NCBI GenBank assembly: GCA_002428735.1
Contig: DIXO01000059.1
Span: 1 to 64,000 of the forward strand
Reading direction: 5' to 3'
Source of the DNA: Syntrophaceae bacterium UBA6078
GTDB lineage: Bacteria > Desulfobacterota > Syntrophia > Syntrophales > UBA2210
DNA length: 64,000 nucleotides
Shown here: positions 42,717 to 52,231 of the stretch, one piece after another
How positions within the stretch are numbered: position 1 is the stretch's first letter
Layout of the letters: each line of letters begins with the position of its first letter
Notes under the pieces: generated by a model
Told to the model about the DNA's origin: nothing
The model's input: only the letters and a program-made list of their open reading frames with translations
Databases searched by the model: none
Made by a program: the position numbers and the translations under genes

Positions 42717-45351
42717 ACACAGAATATATCTATTCACAGCTGTAGCCTTCCTCATGATGTTCCCCTTGCAGGTCTGGTCCGCCCCTCAGTCCCCCGCCGC
42801 AACCGAGGGGATCCAGAAGGTCGCGGTCCTCCCCTTTGAGGTACACGCGCGTGAAGACGCCCGGTCGTTGCAACAACAGATAGCGGCGCAGCTGTCGGTC
42901 GGGCTGGCGGAATCTCCGTATATACAGATCCTCAGTGAAGAATTCTTTCAGGGATTGGTCCAGGGGAAACCGGTGGATCCCCGTCTGGCTCTCCGTATTG
43001 GTCAGGAAACGGAGGCTCAGTTTGTGGTGACGGGAAGCCTCACCAAACTGGGGGATATGCTGAGCGCTGATGTCGGGGTAACAGATGTCAAAAACAAAGA
43101 GCGTTCCGTCATCTTTGCCCAGGGGAATGACCTTGACCCCCTGATCGCGCGTTTGAAGAACGATATCCTTCTGAAAATTCTGACCGGACAGATGATAGCG
43201 GATGTGCAGCTGGAAGGAAACCAGAGAATCGAAAACAATGTCATATATAACGTTTTAAAAAGCACGAAAGGGAAGCTCTTCTCGAAGGAGAACCTGTCCG
43301 CCGACATAAAGGCCATATACGCCCTCGGCTATTTCAAGGATATCAAGGCCCGTGTCGCCGATACGCCCGGAGGGAAGATACTGGCCTTTCATCTGGAAGA
43401 ACGCCCTCTCATCACAAGCGTTGCTGTTGAGGGAACTGACGATATAGACAAAGAGGATATCGAGGGGCTGCTCACGGTCAAGGGTAAACAGGTCCTCAAT
43501 CTGAATAAACTGCAGTCGGATGTGGAGAATATAAAGACCTATTACAAAAATGAGGGGTTTCTGAACGCGGAGGTCGGATACCGGCTGGAAGAGCAGGAAA
43601 AGGGCGTGCAGGTCGTCCTTGCCATCAAAGAGAACAGGAAACTCAGCGTAAAGGAAATATCTTTCGACGGCAACAGGGCGTATACGGACAAGGAGCTGAA
43701 AGAGATGATGGAGACATCTGAGCAGGGGATGTTCCATTTTATCTCGAAATCGGGAAGATTCAACGAGCAGGAGCTCAAGCAGGATATCGAGAAGCTGACG
43801 GTGTTTTATCTGAACAACGGCTATATCAATGCCTCCATCGGCGAACCGGTGATCACCCATGACAAAAAGTGGATCTACGTGAAGATACCCGTCAACGAGG
43901 GGAAGCAATTCAGAATCGGAGACGTAAAGATCACGGGAGATACCCTCGAAGCCCCTCAGTCGGAGCTGATCACGCGGCTTCACATCACCCGGAAAGACTA
44001 CTTCGACCGGGAGGCCATCATCAAGGACATTGATATCCTGACGGAGGCATGCAAGGAAGAAGGCTACGCCTACGCTGTCGTTTCGCCCCGCACCGTAACC
44101 AGGGATGCCGAACAGAAGATCGACGTCACCTACACCTTAGAAAAAGGCCCTCTCGTATATATCAACAGGATCTTCATAACGGGGAACACCCGAACGCGCG
44201 ACAAGGTGATCCGGAGGGAACTTGCGGTGGTTGAGGGCGATCTCTACGACGGCGGCAAATTCAAGACAAGCTATATGAAGCTCAACCGGTTGAGATATTT
44301 TGAAGAAATCGATTTTCAGACGGGAAGGGGCCCCGAAGAGGGGCTGATGGACATCGATATTCATGTGAGCGAGAAGCCCACCGGCATGGTCAGTGTCGGC
44401 GCCGGGTACAGCGCCAGCGAGAATGTGCTCCTCATGGCGCAGGTGGCCCAGCAGAATCTCTTCGGGAGGGGACAGACCCTGAGTCTGGCCGCCTATATGG
44501 GATCAACGACCACCAGTTATGAACTTTCGTTTATCGAGCCCTGGCTCTTCGACATCCCCCTCTGGAGCAAGTTCCAATTGTGGGACATGGAGCGGGATTA
44601 CGACTCCTATGATGTGGACACTCAGGGGTTTGGCACAACGCTGGGATATCACCTCTTTGAACACGTGAAGGGCTATGTGGGGTACCGGCTCGCGACCGAT
44701 ACGGTCAAGAATATCGAATCCAACGCCTCGAGTTATATCAGGAAGCAGGAAGGGACACTCACATCGAGCGGTGTCACCCTGTCCCTCGAACGGGATACCA
44801 CAAACGATATCATGTTTCCTTCGGAAGGTTCCAAGAACAGGGTTTCCGTGGAGCACACGGGAATGATCTTTCAGGGTGACGCAAGTTTTACAAAATACAC
44901 GGCTTCATCCGGCTGGTTTTTTCCGCTGCCTCTGGACAATGTGTTCGGGATACGGGGGAGAATAGGATACATACAGCCAAACGAGGGGAAAGAGATCCCC
45001 GTTTATGAGCGATTCTACCTGGGAGGGATCACCTCTATCAGGGGGTTGCGGGATGTGGGGCCGGTCGACGAGGCGGGCGATCCCATGGGTGGGGAGACCA
45101 TGCTGAGTTTCAACACGGAGGTAATCTTCCCCCTTCTGAAAGACGCCGGCATCAAGGGAGTGGTATTCTTCGACACGGGGAATGCGTGGAATGACGGGTA
45201 CCACCTGGGCGACATGCGAAGAACGGCGGGAACCGGTGTGCGCTGGTATTCCCCGATCGGTCCCCTGAGGCTGGAGTGGGGGTATGTCCTTGACAGAAAA
45301 ACGGGAGAAGCCGCAAGCAGGTGGGAGTTTACCATGGGTATGTTCATGTAG
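42706..45351 (+). CDS. bamA: Outer-membrane protein assembly factor BamA with extra N-terminal domain
   Basis: An 881-residue Omp85 protein that inserts beta-barrel proteins into the outer membrane. Its signal peptide is at 1-26. An extra domain at about 35-165, before the POTRA repeats, looks like a TolB-N/CsgG-type alpha/beta module (IQKVAVLPFEV, FVVTGSLTKLGD). Five POTRA domains follow (about 168-545), then the 16-strand barrel with the L6 motif IRGL (about 780) and the closing TGVRWYSPIGPLRLEWGYVL. The last residue is Met (FTMGMFM), where Phe is usual. Typical BamA proteins are about 760-810 residues; the added domain explains the length. It starts inside the end of lolD. Confidence 0.93.
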   Translation: MNHRHRIYLFTAVAFLMMFPLQVWSAPQSPAATEGIQKVAVLPFEVHAREDARSLQQQIAAQLSVGLAESPYIQILSEEFFQGLVQGKPVDPRLALRIGQETEAQFVVTGSLTKLGDMLSADVGVTDVKNKERSVIFAQGNDLDPLIARLKNDILLKILTGQMIADVQLEGNQRIENNVIYNVLKSTKGKLFSKENLSADIKAIYALGYFKDIKARVADTPGGKILAFHLEERPLITSVAVEGTDDIDKEDIEGLLTVKGKQVLNLNKLQSDVENIKTYYKNEGFLNAEVGYRLEEQEKGVQVVLAIKENRKLSVKEISFDGNRAYTDKELKEMMETSEQGMFHFISKSGRFNEQELKQDIEKLTVFYLNNGYINASIGEPVITHDKKWIYVKIPVNEGKQFRIGDVKITGDTLEAPQSELITRLHITRKDYFDREAIIKDIDILTEACKEEGYAYAVVSPRTVTRDAEQKIDVTYTLEKGPLVYINRIFITGNTRTRDKVIRRELAVVEGDLYDGGKFKTSYMKLNRLRYFEEIDFQTGRGPEEGLMDIDIHVSEKPTGMVSVGAGYSASENVLLMAQVAQQNLFGRGQTLSLAAYMGSTTTSYELSFIEPWLFDIPLWSKFQLWDMERDYDSYDVDTQGFGTTLGYHLFEHVKGYVGYRLATDTVKNIESNASSYIRKQEGTLTSSGVTLSLERDTTNDIMFPSEGSKNRVSVEHTGMIFQGDASFTKYTASSGWFFPLPLDNVFGIRGRIGYIQPNEGKEIPVYERFYLGGITSIRGLRDVGPVDEAGDPMGGETMLSFNTEVIFPLLKDAGIKGVVFFDTGNAWNDGYHLGDMRRTAGTGVRWYSPIGPLRLEWGYVLDRKTGEAASRWEFTMGMFM

Positions 45352-45404
45352 ATTCATCGCAACCGTATGCGAAGCAACAGATTATGACAGGAGGGGTATA
45401 ATTA

Positions 45405-45929
45405 ATGAGAAAGATCATGAGTGCGGTAGTCGTTGTTTCTTTCATATTGGCGGGGGTTTGCGTTTCCCAGGCAGGGGAGGTTGTCTTTATCAACATGAGG
45501 GCAATCGTTCTTGAATCGGATGCCGGGAAAGCAGCGGGGCAGGAACTGCAGAAATTCGTCGACAAAAAGAAAGCGGAGCGGCAGGAACTGGAAAGCCACC
45601 TTCAGAAGATGCAGGATGATCTGAAGAAACAGGCCCCGGTGCTGACCGCAGGCGCTTACAAGGAAAAAGAGATCGAGTACCAGAAGGAATACAGAGACTA
45701 CAAGCGATTTATAGAAGACACGAACGCCGAGATGAAGCTGAAGGATCAGGAACTCTCCCAGAAGATGATCCCCGAGGTGCTCAAGATCGCCGATGCTATC
45801 GGCAAGAAAGAGGGATATGCCTGCATCATGGACATAGGCAGCAATAGCCTCGTGTACTATTCCAAGGCCAATGATATCACCAAGAAAGTGATCGACGCGT
45901 ACAACAAGGCATATCACTCCAAGAAATAG
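45405..45929 (+). CDS. skp: Periplasmic chaperone Skp/OmpH
   Basis: A 174-residue secreted protein with a signal peptide (about 1-23, cleavage near SQA-GE). A small beta core (VVFINMRAIV) is followed by long helices rich in Lys, Glu and Gln that form the tentacles of the Skp trimer, then a C-terminal helix. It holds unfolded outer-membrane proteins in the periplasm for BamA, encoded directly upstream. AGGAGG lies upstream of the start. Confidence 0.9.
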   Translation: MRKIMSAVVVVSFILAGVCVSQAGEVVFINMRAIVLESDAGKAAGQELQKFVDKKKAERQELESHLQKMQDDLKKQAPVLTAGAYKEKEIEYQKEYRDYKRFIEDTNAEMKLKDQELSQKMIPEVLKIADAIGKKEGYACIMDIGSNSLVYYSKANDITKKVIDAYNKAYHSKK

Positions 45930-45932
45930 GCC

Positions 45933-47000
45933 ATGACCGTCAGAAAGCGACTCAAAGAGATTGCACGGCACGTGGGAGGGGCCGTCGTGGGCGATCCCGA
46001 TGTGTTCGTCTCCAACGTGCGGGGGATCGATGAGGCGGGCGAAGGGGATCTCACCTTCATCGCGAACCCGAAATACAAGGATCGTCTGGAGACAACCCGC
46101 GCCTCAGCCATCCTCGTTTCACCGGGGGTGACCGGTCCCGGCAAAAATCTGATTATCACCGACGACCCTTACAGCGCCATGGCCATGGCTCTCGCGCTTT
46201 TATACCCGGATGAAGCGCCGCCCCCGGGAATAAGCACAGAGGCCTTCGTGGAACCCGATGCCAAGATCGGAGACGATGTTACGCTCTATCCCGGAGTATA
46301 CATCGGCCGGCGGGCGCGGATTGGAAGGGGCGTCCGGCTCTATCCGGGTGTTGTGGTCGGCGATGACGCCAGTGTGGGGGACGGGTCCATACTCTATCCG
46401 AACGTGGTCGTGTATAAGAATTGCGCGATCGGAAAACGGGTGATACTCCACGCGGGGGTGGTTGTGGGGGCTGACGGGTTCGGTTTCGCTAACCCGGGTG
46501 CCGACAACCGCAAGGTGCCGCAGGTGGGGATCGTGCAGATAGACGACGATGTGGAGGTCGGGGCGAACACGACCATAGACCGGGGGACGCTGGGGAAAAC
46601 CTGGATACGGAAAGGGGTCAAGATCGATAATCTGGTACAGATCGGCCACAACGTCGTTATCGGAGAGAACTCCATCATCGTCGCGCAGGTCGGGATTTCC
46701 GGGAGCACAAAACTGGGCGAGAGCGTGATACTGGGGGGGCAGGCCGGCGTGGTCGGACACATCACCCTGGGGGATCATGTCATGGTGGGGGCTCAATCGG
46801 GGGTTCATGAAAGCGTCCCGCCGAACCGGATCGTTTCGGGATCGCCACATATGCCGCACCGCACATGGCTCCGCGTCCAGGCATGCACTGAACATCTCCC
46901 CGAGATGCGCAAGGCGGTCAACTCTCTTCTGAAACGGGTGGGGGCATTGGAAGAAGCGGCGCGGGGCACAACAGACAGTACCGAGACAGAAAAGGAGTAA
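45933..47000 (+). CDS. lpxD: UDP-3-O-acylglucosamine N-acyltransferase
   Basis: A 355-residue left-handed beta-helix acyltransferase, the third step of lipid A synthesis. It has an N-terminal uridine-binding domain (FIANPKYKDRL) and hexapeptide repeats from about 105 to 310. The active-site segment contains GADGFGFANPG, with Q-I-G-H-N-V carrying the catalytic His (about 240). The start is three bases after skp. In many genomes fabZ lies between lpxD and lpxA; it is absent here. Confidence 0.95.
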   Translation: MTVRKRLKEIARHVGGAVVGDPDVFVSNVRGIDEAGEGDLTFIANPKYKDRLETTRASAILVSPGVTGPGKNLIITDDPYSAMAMALALLYPDEAPPPGISTEAFVEPDAKIGDDVTLYPGVYIGRRARIGRGVRLYPGVVVGDDASVGDGSILYPNVVVYKNCAIGKRVILHAGVVVGADGFGFANPGADNRKVPQVGIVQIDDDVEVGANTTIDRGTLGKTWIRKGVKIDNLVQIGHNVVIGENSIIVAQVGISGSTKLGESVILGGQAGVVGHITLGDHVMVGAQSGVHESVPPNRIVSGSPHMPHRTWLRVQACTEHLPEMRKAVNSLLKRVGALEEAARGTTDSTETEKE

Positions 47001-47008
47001 CGACAGAA

Positions 47009-47782
47009 ATGGGTATTCACCCCACGGCAATTGTATCGTCTGAGACGATGATCGCGGAGGACGTCGAAATAGGGCCGTACAGCATTATCGGCCCGGATGT
47101 AGAGATCGGTGAGGGAACCGTCATAGGTCCTCATGCGGTGATAGAAGGACCCACGAGAATCGGAAGCGGCTGCCGCATATTTCAATTTGCGTCCATCGGC
47201 GCCCCCCCGCAGGATCTCAAGTTCACGGGGGAGCGATGCGAGGTCATCATCGGCAACAATAATACGATACGGGAATTCGTTACCATACACAGAGCCACAT
47301 CCGCCGACATAGCCATGACCTGTATGGGAGACAACAATCTCCTCATGGCCTATTGCCATGTGGCCCACAACTGCAAACTGGGGAATAATATCGTCATGGC
47401 CAATGCCGCCAACCTGGCCGGCCACGTCCATGTGGAAGACTACGCCATCATAGGGGGCATGTCGGGGGTTCATCAGTTCACCCGCATCGGATGCCATGCC
47501 ATGATCAGCGGGGCATCCGCGGTTACCCAGGATGTCCCCCCCTATGTCACCGTCGCCGGGAATCACGCCCGTCCCTACGGTCTCAATCTGATCGGCTTGA
47601 AGAGGAGAGGTTTTTCGGACGAGACGGTGGGATATCTGAAAAAAGCGTACCGGATCATCTTCCGGTCCTCACTGTTGCTCTCAAAGGCCGCGGAGAAAAT
47701 CCGTGAGGAGATCACCGGGTCGCCCGAGGTGGATCACTTTGTAGCGTTCATCGAACAATCCACACGGGGAGTCTGCCGGTAA
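47009..47782 (+). CDS. lpxA: UDP-N-acetylglucosamine O-acyltransferase
   Basis: A 257-residue hexapeptide-repeat acyltransferase, first step of lipid A synthesis. It starts IHPTAIVSSET, has the key FVTIHRAT segment (about 91-98), catalytic His in MAYCHVAHNCKLG (about 125), and IGGMSGVHQFTRIG. The C-terminal helical domain includes LNLIGLKRRGF. Length is standard. It is eight bases downstream of lpxD. Confidence 0.96.
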   Translation: MGIHPTAIVSSETMIAEDVEIGPYSIIGPDVEIGEGTVIGPHAVIEGPTRIGSGCRIFQFASIGAPPQDLKFTGERCEVIIGNNNTIREFVTIHRATSADIAMTCMGDNNLLMAYCHVAHNCKLGNNIVMANAANLAGHVHVEDYAIIGGMSGVHQFTRIGCHAMISGASAVTQDVPPYVTVAGNHARPYGLNLIGLKRRGFSDETVGYLKKAYRIIFRSSLLLSKAAEKIREEITGSPEVDHFVAFIEQSTRGVCR

Positions 47783-47907
47783 ATGGTTACAACGGGTATG
47801 GAGACCGGCGCATCGGGATGCTCGTACGGAGCTACCCCCCCCTGCTTCGGCACCGCCGGTATCATCTCCTTCCCTTTCGCATCCAGCGTGTGCAACATTC
47901 CGGGACC

Positions 47908-49062
47908 ATGCAACCAGAAAACTCAGCCATAATGATCATTGCCGGCGAGGCATCGGGGGACCTGCATGGAGCGCACCTTGTCAGGGCGATGCGCGATCTT
48001 GATCCCGGCCTTCAGTTTTACGGGGTGGGAGGGGACCGGATGGAGGCGGCCGGGGTTCAACTGATCGCCCGTTCATCCCAGATGGCCGTCATGGGCGCCG
48101 TCGAGGTGCTTCCCCGGCTGGGGTTTATCCTGCAGGTAAGGAGGGGCCTGAAAAAATCGCTGAAGCAATCCGGACCGTCCCTTCTGATCCTGATAGATTA
48201 TCCCGGATTCAACCTTCCCCTGGCGCGGTTCGCGCACGAAAACGGCATCAAGGTCTTTTACTATATCAGCCCCAAGGTGTGGGCGTGGAGGAAGAAGAGG
48301 ATATACGCTCTCGAACAATATGTGGACCGCATGGCGCTCATCCTCCCCTTTGAAGAGGCGATCTATAAAGCGGTCAAGCTCGACGCCCGTTTTGTCGGCA
48401 ACCCCCTTCTGGACACAGTCAAGAGATCCCTTGATCGCGGCGAGGCCCTGCGAAAATTCGGGTTGCGGGAAGGCGTGACGACGGTGGCCCTGCTCCCCGG
48501 AAGCAGAAAAGGAGAGGTAACCCGCCTTCTGCCCCCCATGCTTCAGATGGCGGCGATGCTGAAGAAACGGATACCCGCCGTCCAGTTCGTCCTCCCCCTC
48601 GCGGAAACCCTTCCCCACGGCCTGGTGGAAGGACTGGTGAAGAGCCAGGAGGGCGAGGTTGCCATCACGCGCGAAAACGGGTATGACGCAGTCGGCCTTG
48701 CCGACGTCGCCGTGGTGGCATCAGGGACGGCCACCCTGGAAACGGCCCTTCTCGGTGTGCCCATGGTGATCGTCTACCGGCTGTCTGCCCTCTCCTACTG
48801 GATCGGAAGAGCGGTCGTTCAGGTGGATCATATCGGCCTGGTGAACCTGATCGCGGGGCGGGGGATCGTTCCCGAACTGATACAGGGAGAGGCAACGCCG
48901 GAGCGGATGGCTGATGAGGCGTATCATATCCTCACCGACCGATCTCGGACGGAGGAGATACAAAAAGGGCTGGCAGAGGTTCGCGATCTGCTGGGAGAGA
49001 CAGGGGCCTCGCAGAGAGCGGCACAAATGGCATACGAGATGATAAAAGTGCCACGGGGCTGA
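47908..49062 (+). CDS. lpxB: Lipid A disaccharide synthase
   Basis: A 384-residue GT19 glycosyltransferase joining lipid X and UDP-diacylglucosamine. It begins IMIIAGEASGDLHGAHLVRAM, has IDYPGFNLPLARFA (about 90-103), YYISPKVWAWRKKRI, LPGSRKGEV and the donor-site ASGTATLETAL. Start 47908 gives the standard N-terminus; the frame from 47818 has no homologous residues. About 125 bases separate it from lpxA. Confidence 0.95.
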   Translation: MQPENSAIMIIAGEASGDLHGAHLVRAMRDLDPGLQFYGVGGDRMEAAGVQLIARSSQMAVMGAVEVLPRLGFILQVRRGLKKSLKQSGPSLLILIDYPGFNLPLARFAHENGIKVFYYISPKVWAWRKKRIYALEQYVDRMALILPFEEAIYKAVKLDARFVGNPLLDTVKRSLDRGEALRKFGLREGVTTVALLPGSRKGEVTRLLPPMLQMAAMLKKRIPAVQFVLPLAETLPHGLVEGLVKSQEGEVAITRENGYDAVGLADVAVVASGTATLETALLGVPMVIVYRLSALSYWIGRAVVQVDHIGLVNLIAGRGIVPELIQGEATPERMADEAYHILTDRSRTEEIQKGLAEVRDLLGETGASQRAAQMAYEMIKVPRG

Positions 49063-49145
49063 AATCCGGGCCTATCGATAGTACCGCCTTTGCCCGTTGC
49101 CGCGGGGCGTGAGACGTGCCAAATGCCACCGGTAAAGAGGGAGAG

Positions 49146-50219
49146 ATGATTCCTCGCAGCGATATTGTTTCCCGTATATGGCATGACGATAGAAGACTGC
49201 TCCGGTTTGTGCCGCTTGTCTTCGCCTCCTCCGTCTATCGCGCCGGCATCACCCTTCGGAACCAGGTGTATGATGCGGGCATACGCCACGCGTGCCGCAT
49301 GCCATGCCCGGTTATCAGTGTGGGGAACATCATGGTCGGCGGCACGGGGAAGACGCCCATGGTCATCATGCTGGCCCGGATGCTCAAAGAGCACGGCTGG
49401 AAGCCGGCGGTGTTGAGCCGGGGGTACGGAGGAAAGAGAAAAGACCCGGCAGCGGTGGTCTCCGATGGCCATGAGATCCTCATGGGGCCGCGGGAAGGAG
49501 GGGACGAACCCGTCCTGATCGGGCGAAGCCTCCCCGGCGTCCCTGTCATTGTCGCGAGAGACAGATTCCATGCCGGGAGGTTGGCCGTTGACCGGTTTCA
49601 AGCGGATGTCCTCATACTGGATGACGGATTTCAGCACCGGCGGCTGGCCCGGGATATGGACATCGTTCTGCTCGATGCCGGGCGTCCCTTCGGAAACGGA
49701 TTTCTTCTTCCCCGGGGGGGGATGCGCGAGCCGCCCACGGCCCTGCGGCGGGCAGACATGGTGGTCATGACATCGACGGAGGAAGAAGCCGGTCCGCCTC
49801 CGGATGGCATTCCGCCGATCCCTGTTTTCGGCGCGTGGCGAAGGCCGGTTGCTCTCGTAAAAGGCCCGACGAACGAGATCCGCCCCCTTGCCGATCTGGC
49901 GGGTAAAAGGGTATGCGCGTTTAGCGGCATAGCCCAGCCCGACAGCTTCCGCCGGATGCTGGAACCCCTGTGCGGCGGGGTTGCATCTTTTCTTCCCTTC
50001 CCGGACCATCACGTGTACACTGCAAGGGACGTGGAAGATATCAGACAGGCCCGGCGCGATTCCGGCGCCCGGATTCTGTTGACGACAGAGAAGGACGGGA
50101 TCAAATTGACCCGGTTCCCCGATTTTTTCAAGGATCTGTACCTGCTGAGGATTGCCATGGAGATCATGCCATCGAGGCGGGAGTTTGAGGAACAGATCCT
50201 CACACGGTTGAGAAAATGA
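49146..50219 (+). CDS. lpxK: Tetraacyldisaccharide 4'-kinase
   Basis: A 357-residue membrane-associated P-loop kinase that phosphorylates lipid A at the 4' position. It has the P-loop VGGTGKTPMVI (about 60-70), the LSRGYGGK segment, DDGFQHRRLARDMDIVLLD with the catalytic Asp, and a hydrophobic N-terminus. Start 49146 has GAGGGAGAG upstream. Its stop overlaps the start of lpxL by four bases. Confidence 0.94.
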   Translation: MIPRSDIVSRIWHDDRRLLRFVPLVFASSVYRAGITLRNQVYDAGIRHACRMPCPVISVGNIMVGGTGKTPMVIMLARMLKEHGWKPAVLSRGYGGKRKDPAAVVSDGHEILMGPREGGDEPVLIGRSLPGVPVIVARDRFHAGRLAVDRFQADVLILDDGFQHRRLARDMDIVLLDAGRPFGNGFLLPRGGMREPPTALRRADMVVMTSTEEEAGPPPDGIPPIPVFGAWRRPVALVKGPTNEIRPLADLAGKRVCAFSGIAQPDSFRRMLEPLCGGVASFLPFPDHHVYTARDVEDIRQARRDSGARILLTTEKDGIKLTRFPDFFKDLYLLRIAMEIMPSRREFEEQILTRLRK

Positions 50220-51127
50220 AAGAACAGACACTGACAGCGCGCACGATCTTTGCCGGATGCAGGGCGCTCCCACCGGGGATGCGGAAGGCATTCTTCAAAG
50301 CCCTGATGATCCTGTTGTATCACTTCTCTGAAAAGAACCGGCTGGTGGTCCTTCACAATCTCACCCTCGCCTTTCCTGAAAAGGATATGTCAGAGTTAAA
50401 GAAGATCGCCAAAGGTTGTTACCGGCATCTGGGTATCGTGGCGGCTGAATTTTTCGACATCCTCTCCATGAAGCGGGACAACCTGTCCCGCTGGGCGGAG
50501 TTCGAAGGTCTGGAAAACTATGAAAAGGCCCACGCGAAAAAGAAGGGGATTATCTTCTTCACCGGTCATTTCGGGAACTGGGAATTTTTGCCTGCCGTTT
50601 TTGCCATCCTCTACCAGCCGATCCATATCGTGTACCGGGCCTTGGATGATCCTGTCATGAGAGAGATGGTCGACCGCGTGAGGAGCAATTTCGGGACCCG
50701 GCTTGTTTCCAAGGGAGGAGCCGCCCGGAAACTGGTCAGACTGCTCGGCAGGAATGAATGCGTCGGCATCCTCGTCGACCAGAATACCGCGTGGCAGGAG
50801 GGGGTCTTTGTGGATTTCTTCGGGAGACCGGCCTGCACGACCACGGGACTTGCCGCCATTGCTCTTCAAACGGGCGCTCCCGTAATCCCCGGGTTCACCT
50901 GCCGGATGAAGAATGGGAAGTATCGTTTTATCGTCGGGAAGGAAGTTCCCATGACACAGACCGGCAACTACGCCAGGGACATCCTGGAGAACACCCAGAG
51001 AGTGACACATGTTGTTGAGGACATGATACGGGAAGCCCCGGAGCAGTGGTTCTGGCTTCACCAGAGATGGAAGACGAAAAAAACACAGGCCGTGGAACAA
51101 TCCGGAATAGAGGCTCCACAGTCATGA
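50216..51127 (+). CDS. lpxL: Late lipid A acyltransferase (LpxL/HtrB-type)
   Basis: A 303-residue acyltransferase adding secondary acyl chains to lipid A. The H-x4-E catalytic motif is GHFGNWE (about 119-125). Further family segments are VYRALDDPVM and VGILVDQNTAW, and the C-terminal WFWLHQRWKTK is typical. ATGA overlap with lpxK and with waaF indicates one tightly coupled transcript. Whether it adds laurate, myristate or another chain cannot be read from sequence. Confidence 0.92.
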   Translation: MKEQTLTARTIFAGCRALPPGMRKAFFKALMILLYHFSEKNRLVVLHNLTLAFPEKDMSELKKIAKGCYRHLGIVAAEFFDILSMKRDNLSRWAEFEGLENYEKAHAKKKGIIFFTGHFGNWEFLPAVFAILYQPIHIVYRALDDPVMREMVDRVRSNFGTRLVSKGGAARKLVRLLGRNECVGILVDQNTAWQEGVFVDFFGRPACTTTGLAAIALQTGAPVIPGFTCRMKNGKYRFIVGKEVPMTQTGNYARDILENTQRVTHVVEDMIREAPEQWFWLHQRWKTKKTQAVEQSGIEAPQS

Positions 51128-52218
51128 CAGCTATCGTAATGAAGGCACGAAGCTTACGGGAGATCGATCCCGATACAATAAAACGGATTCTGATACGGGG
51201 GACCAACTGGATCGGAGATGTCATCATGAGTCTCCCCGCTGTCACCTCCGTGAGGCGCACCTTCCCGGGCACGCGGATAGCGGTTCTGGCAAAACCCTGG
51301 GTCGCCGATCTTTACCGGGCCTGCCCCGACATTGATGACGTTATCGTCTTTCAGAGCCCCGGCAGAAACGACGGAATCGTGGGGAAGATCCGTCTTGCCC
51401 GTGAGCTCCGCGAGGAACGGTTCGATCTGGCCCTCCTCCTCCAGAATGCCATAGAGGCCGCGCTGATCGCCTGGCATGCGCGTATCCCACTGAGAGCGGG
51501 ATATGATTCAGACTGCCGGGGCTTTCTCCTCACACACGCAGTCCACCGGTCGCGGGCGATACGAAAGGTCCACCAGATCGACTACTACCTGGAGATGGTA
51601 CGGGCTCTGGGATTCTCGGTGGCGGGGAGAGAGATCCGTCTTGTCCCCCCCGACGATGCCCGCGCAGCCGCAGATCATATTCTTGAGGGGTACGGCGTCC
51701 GCGGGGATGATCTCCTGATCGGAGTCGCCCCCGGGGCCAGTTACGGCCCGGCCAAGATGTGGTTTCCGGAGCGCTTCGCGTCCGTGGCGGATCGTCTCGC
51801 TGACGACGTTTCGGCCCGGATCATCCTTTTCGGAAGTTCGGGAGACCGGGAGCGGACGGAGGCGATGCAGCGACATGCGGCGCATTCCTTCATCGATATG
51901 GCGGGAAAAACGACCCTCGCAGAGGCGATGGCGCTGGTTGCCCGGTGCGCGCTCTTCATATCGAACGATTCGGGACTCATGCACCTTGCCGGCGCCCTCG
52001 GTGTTCCGCTGGTCGCCATATTCGGATCGACAAATCCGGCAACTACGTCTCCGCCGGGAAAGATGAGCCGTATCGTTCACAAAGATGTTCCCTGCAGCCC
52101 CTGCCTGAAAAAGGAATGTCCCACCGATTTTGCATGCATGAACCTGATAGGGGTGGATGATGTTCGCGCGATCGCCACTGAGTTGCTGAAAGCGTCGACA
52201 GGAACGTATCGGCGGTGA
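51124..52218 (+). CDS. waaF: Lipopolysaccharide heptosyltransferase II
   Basis: A 364-residue GT9 enzyme adding the second heptose to the LPS inner core. It has ILIRGTNWIGDVIMSLPAV (about 19-37), the donor-binding GVAPGASYGPAKMW (about 200) with FLFG-type strands, DSGLMHLAGALGVPLVAIFGSTNP, and the C-terminal CSPCLKKECPTDFACM. Start 51124 overlaps lpxL by four bases; the longer frame is shadow. It works after WaaC, encoded two genes downstream. Confidence 0.92.
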   Translation: MTAIVMKARSLREIDPDTIKRILIRGTNWIGDVIMSLPAVTSVRRTFPGTRIAVLAKPWVADLYRACPDIDDVIVFQSPGRNDGIVGKIRLARELREERFDLALLLQNAIEAALIAWHARIPLRAGYDSDCRGFLLTHAVHRSRAIRKVHQIDYYLEMVRALGFSVAGREIRLVPPDDARAAADHILEGYGVRGDDLLIGVAPGASYGPAKMWFPERFASVADRLADDVSARIILFGSSGDRERTEAMQRHAAHSFIDMAGKTTLAEAMALVARCALFISNDSGLMHLAGALGVPLVAIFGSTNPATTSPPGKMSRIVHKDVPCSPCLKKECPTDFACMNLIGVDDVRAIATELLKASTGTYRR

Positions 52219-52231
52219 AAGGAATGGGGGT

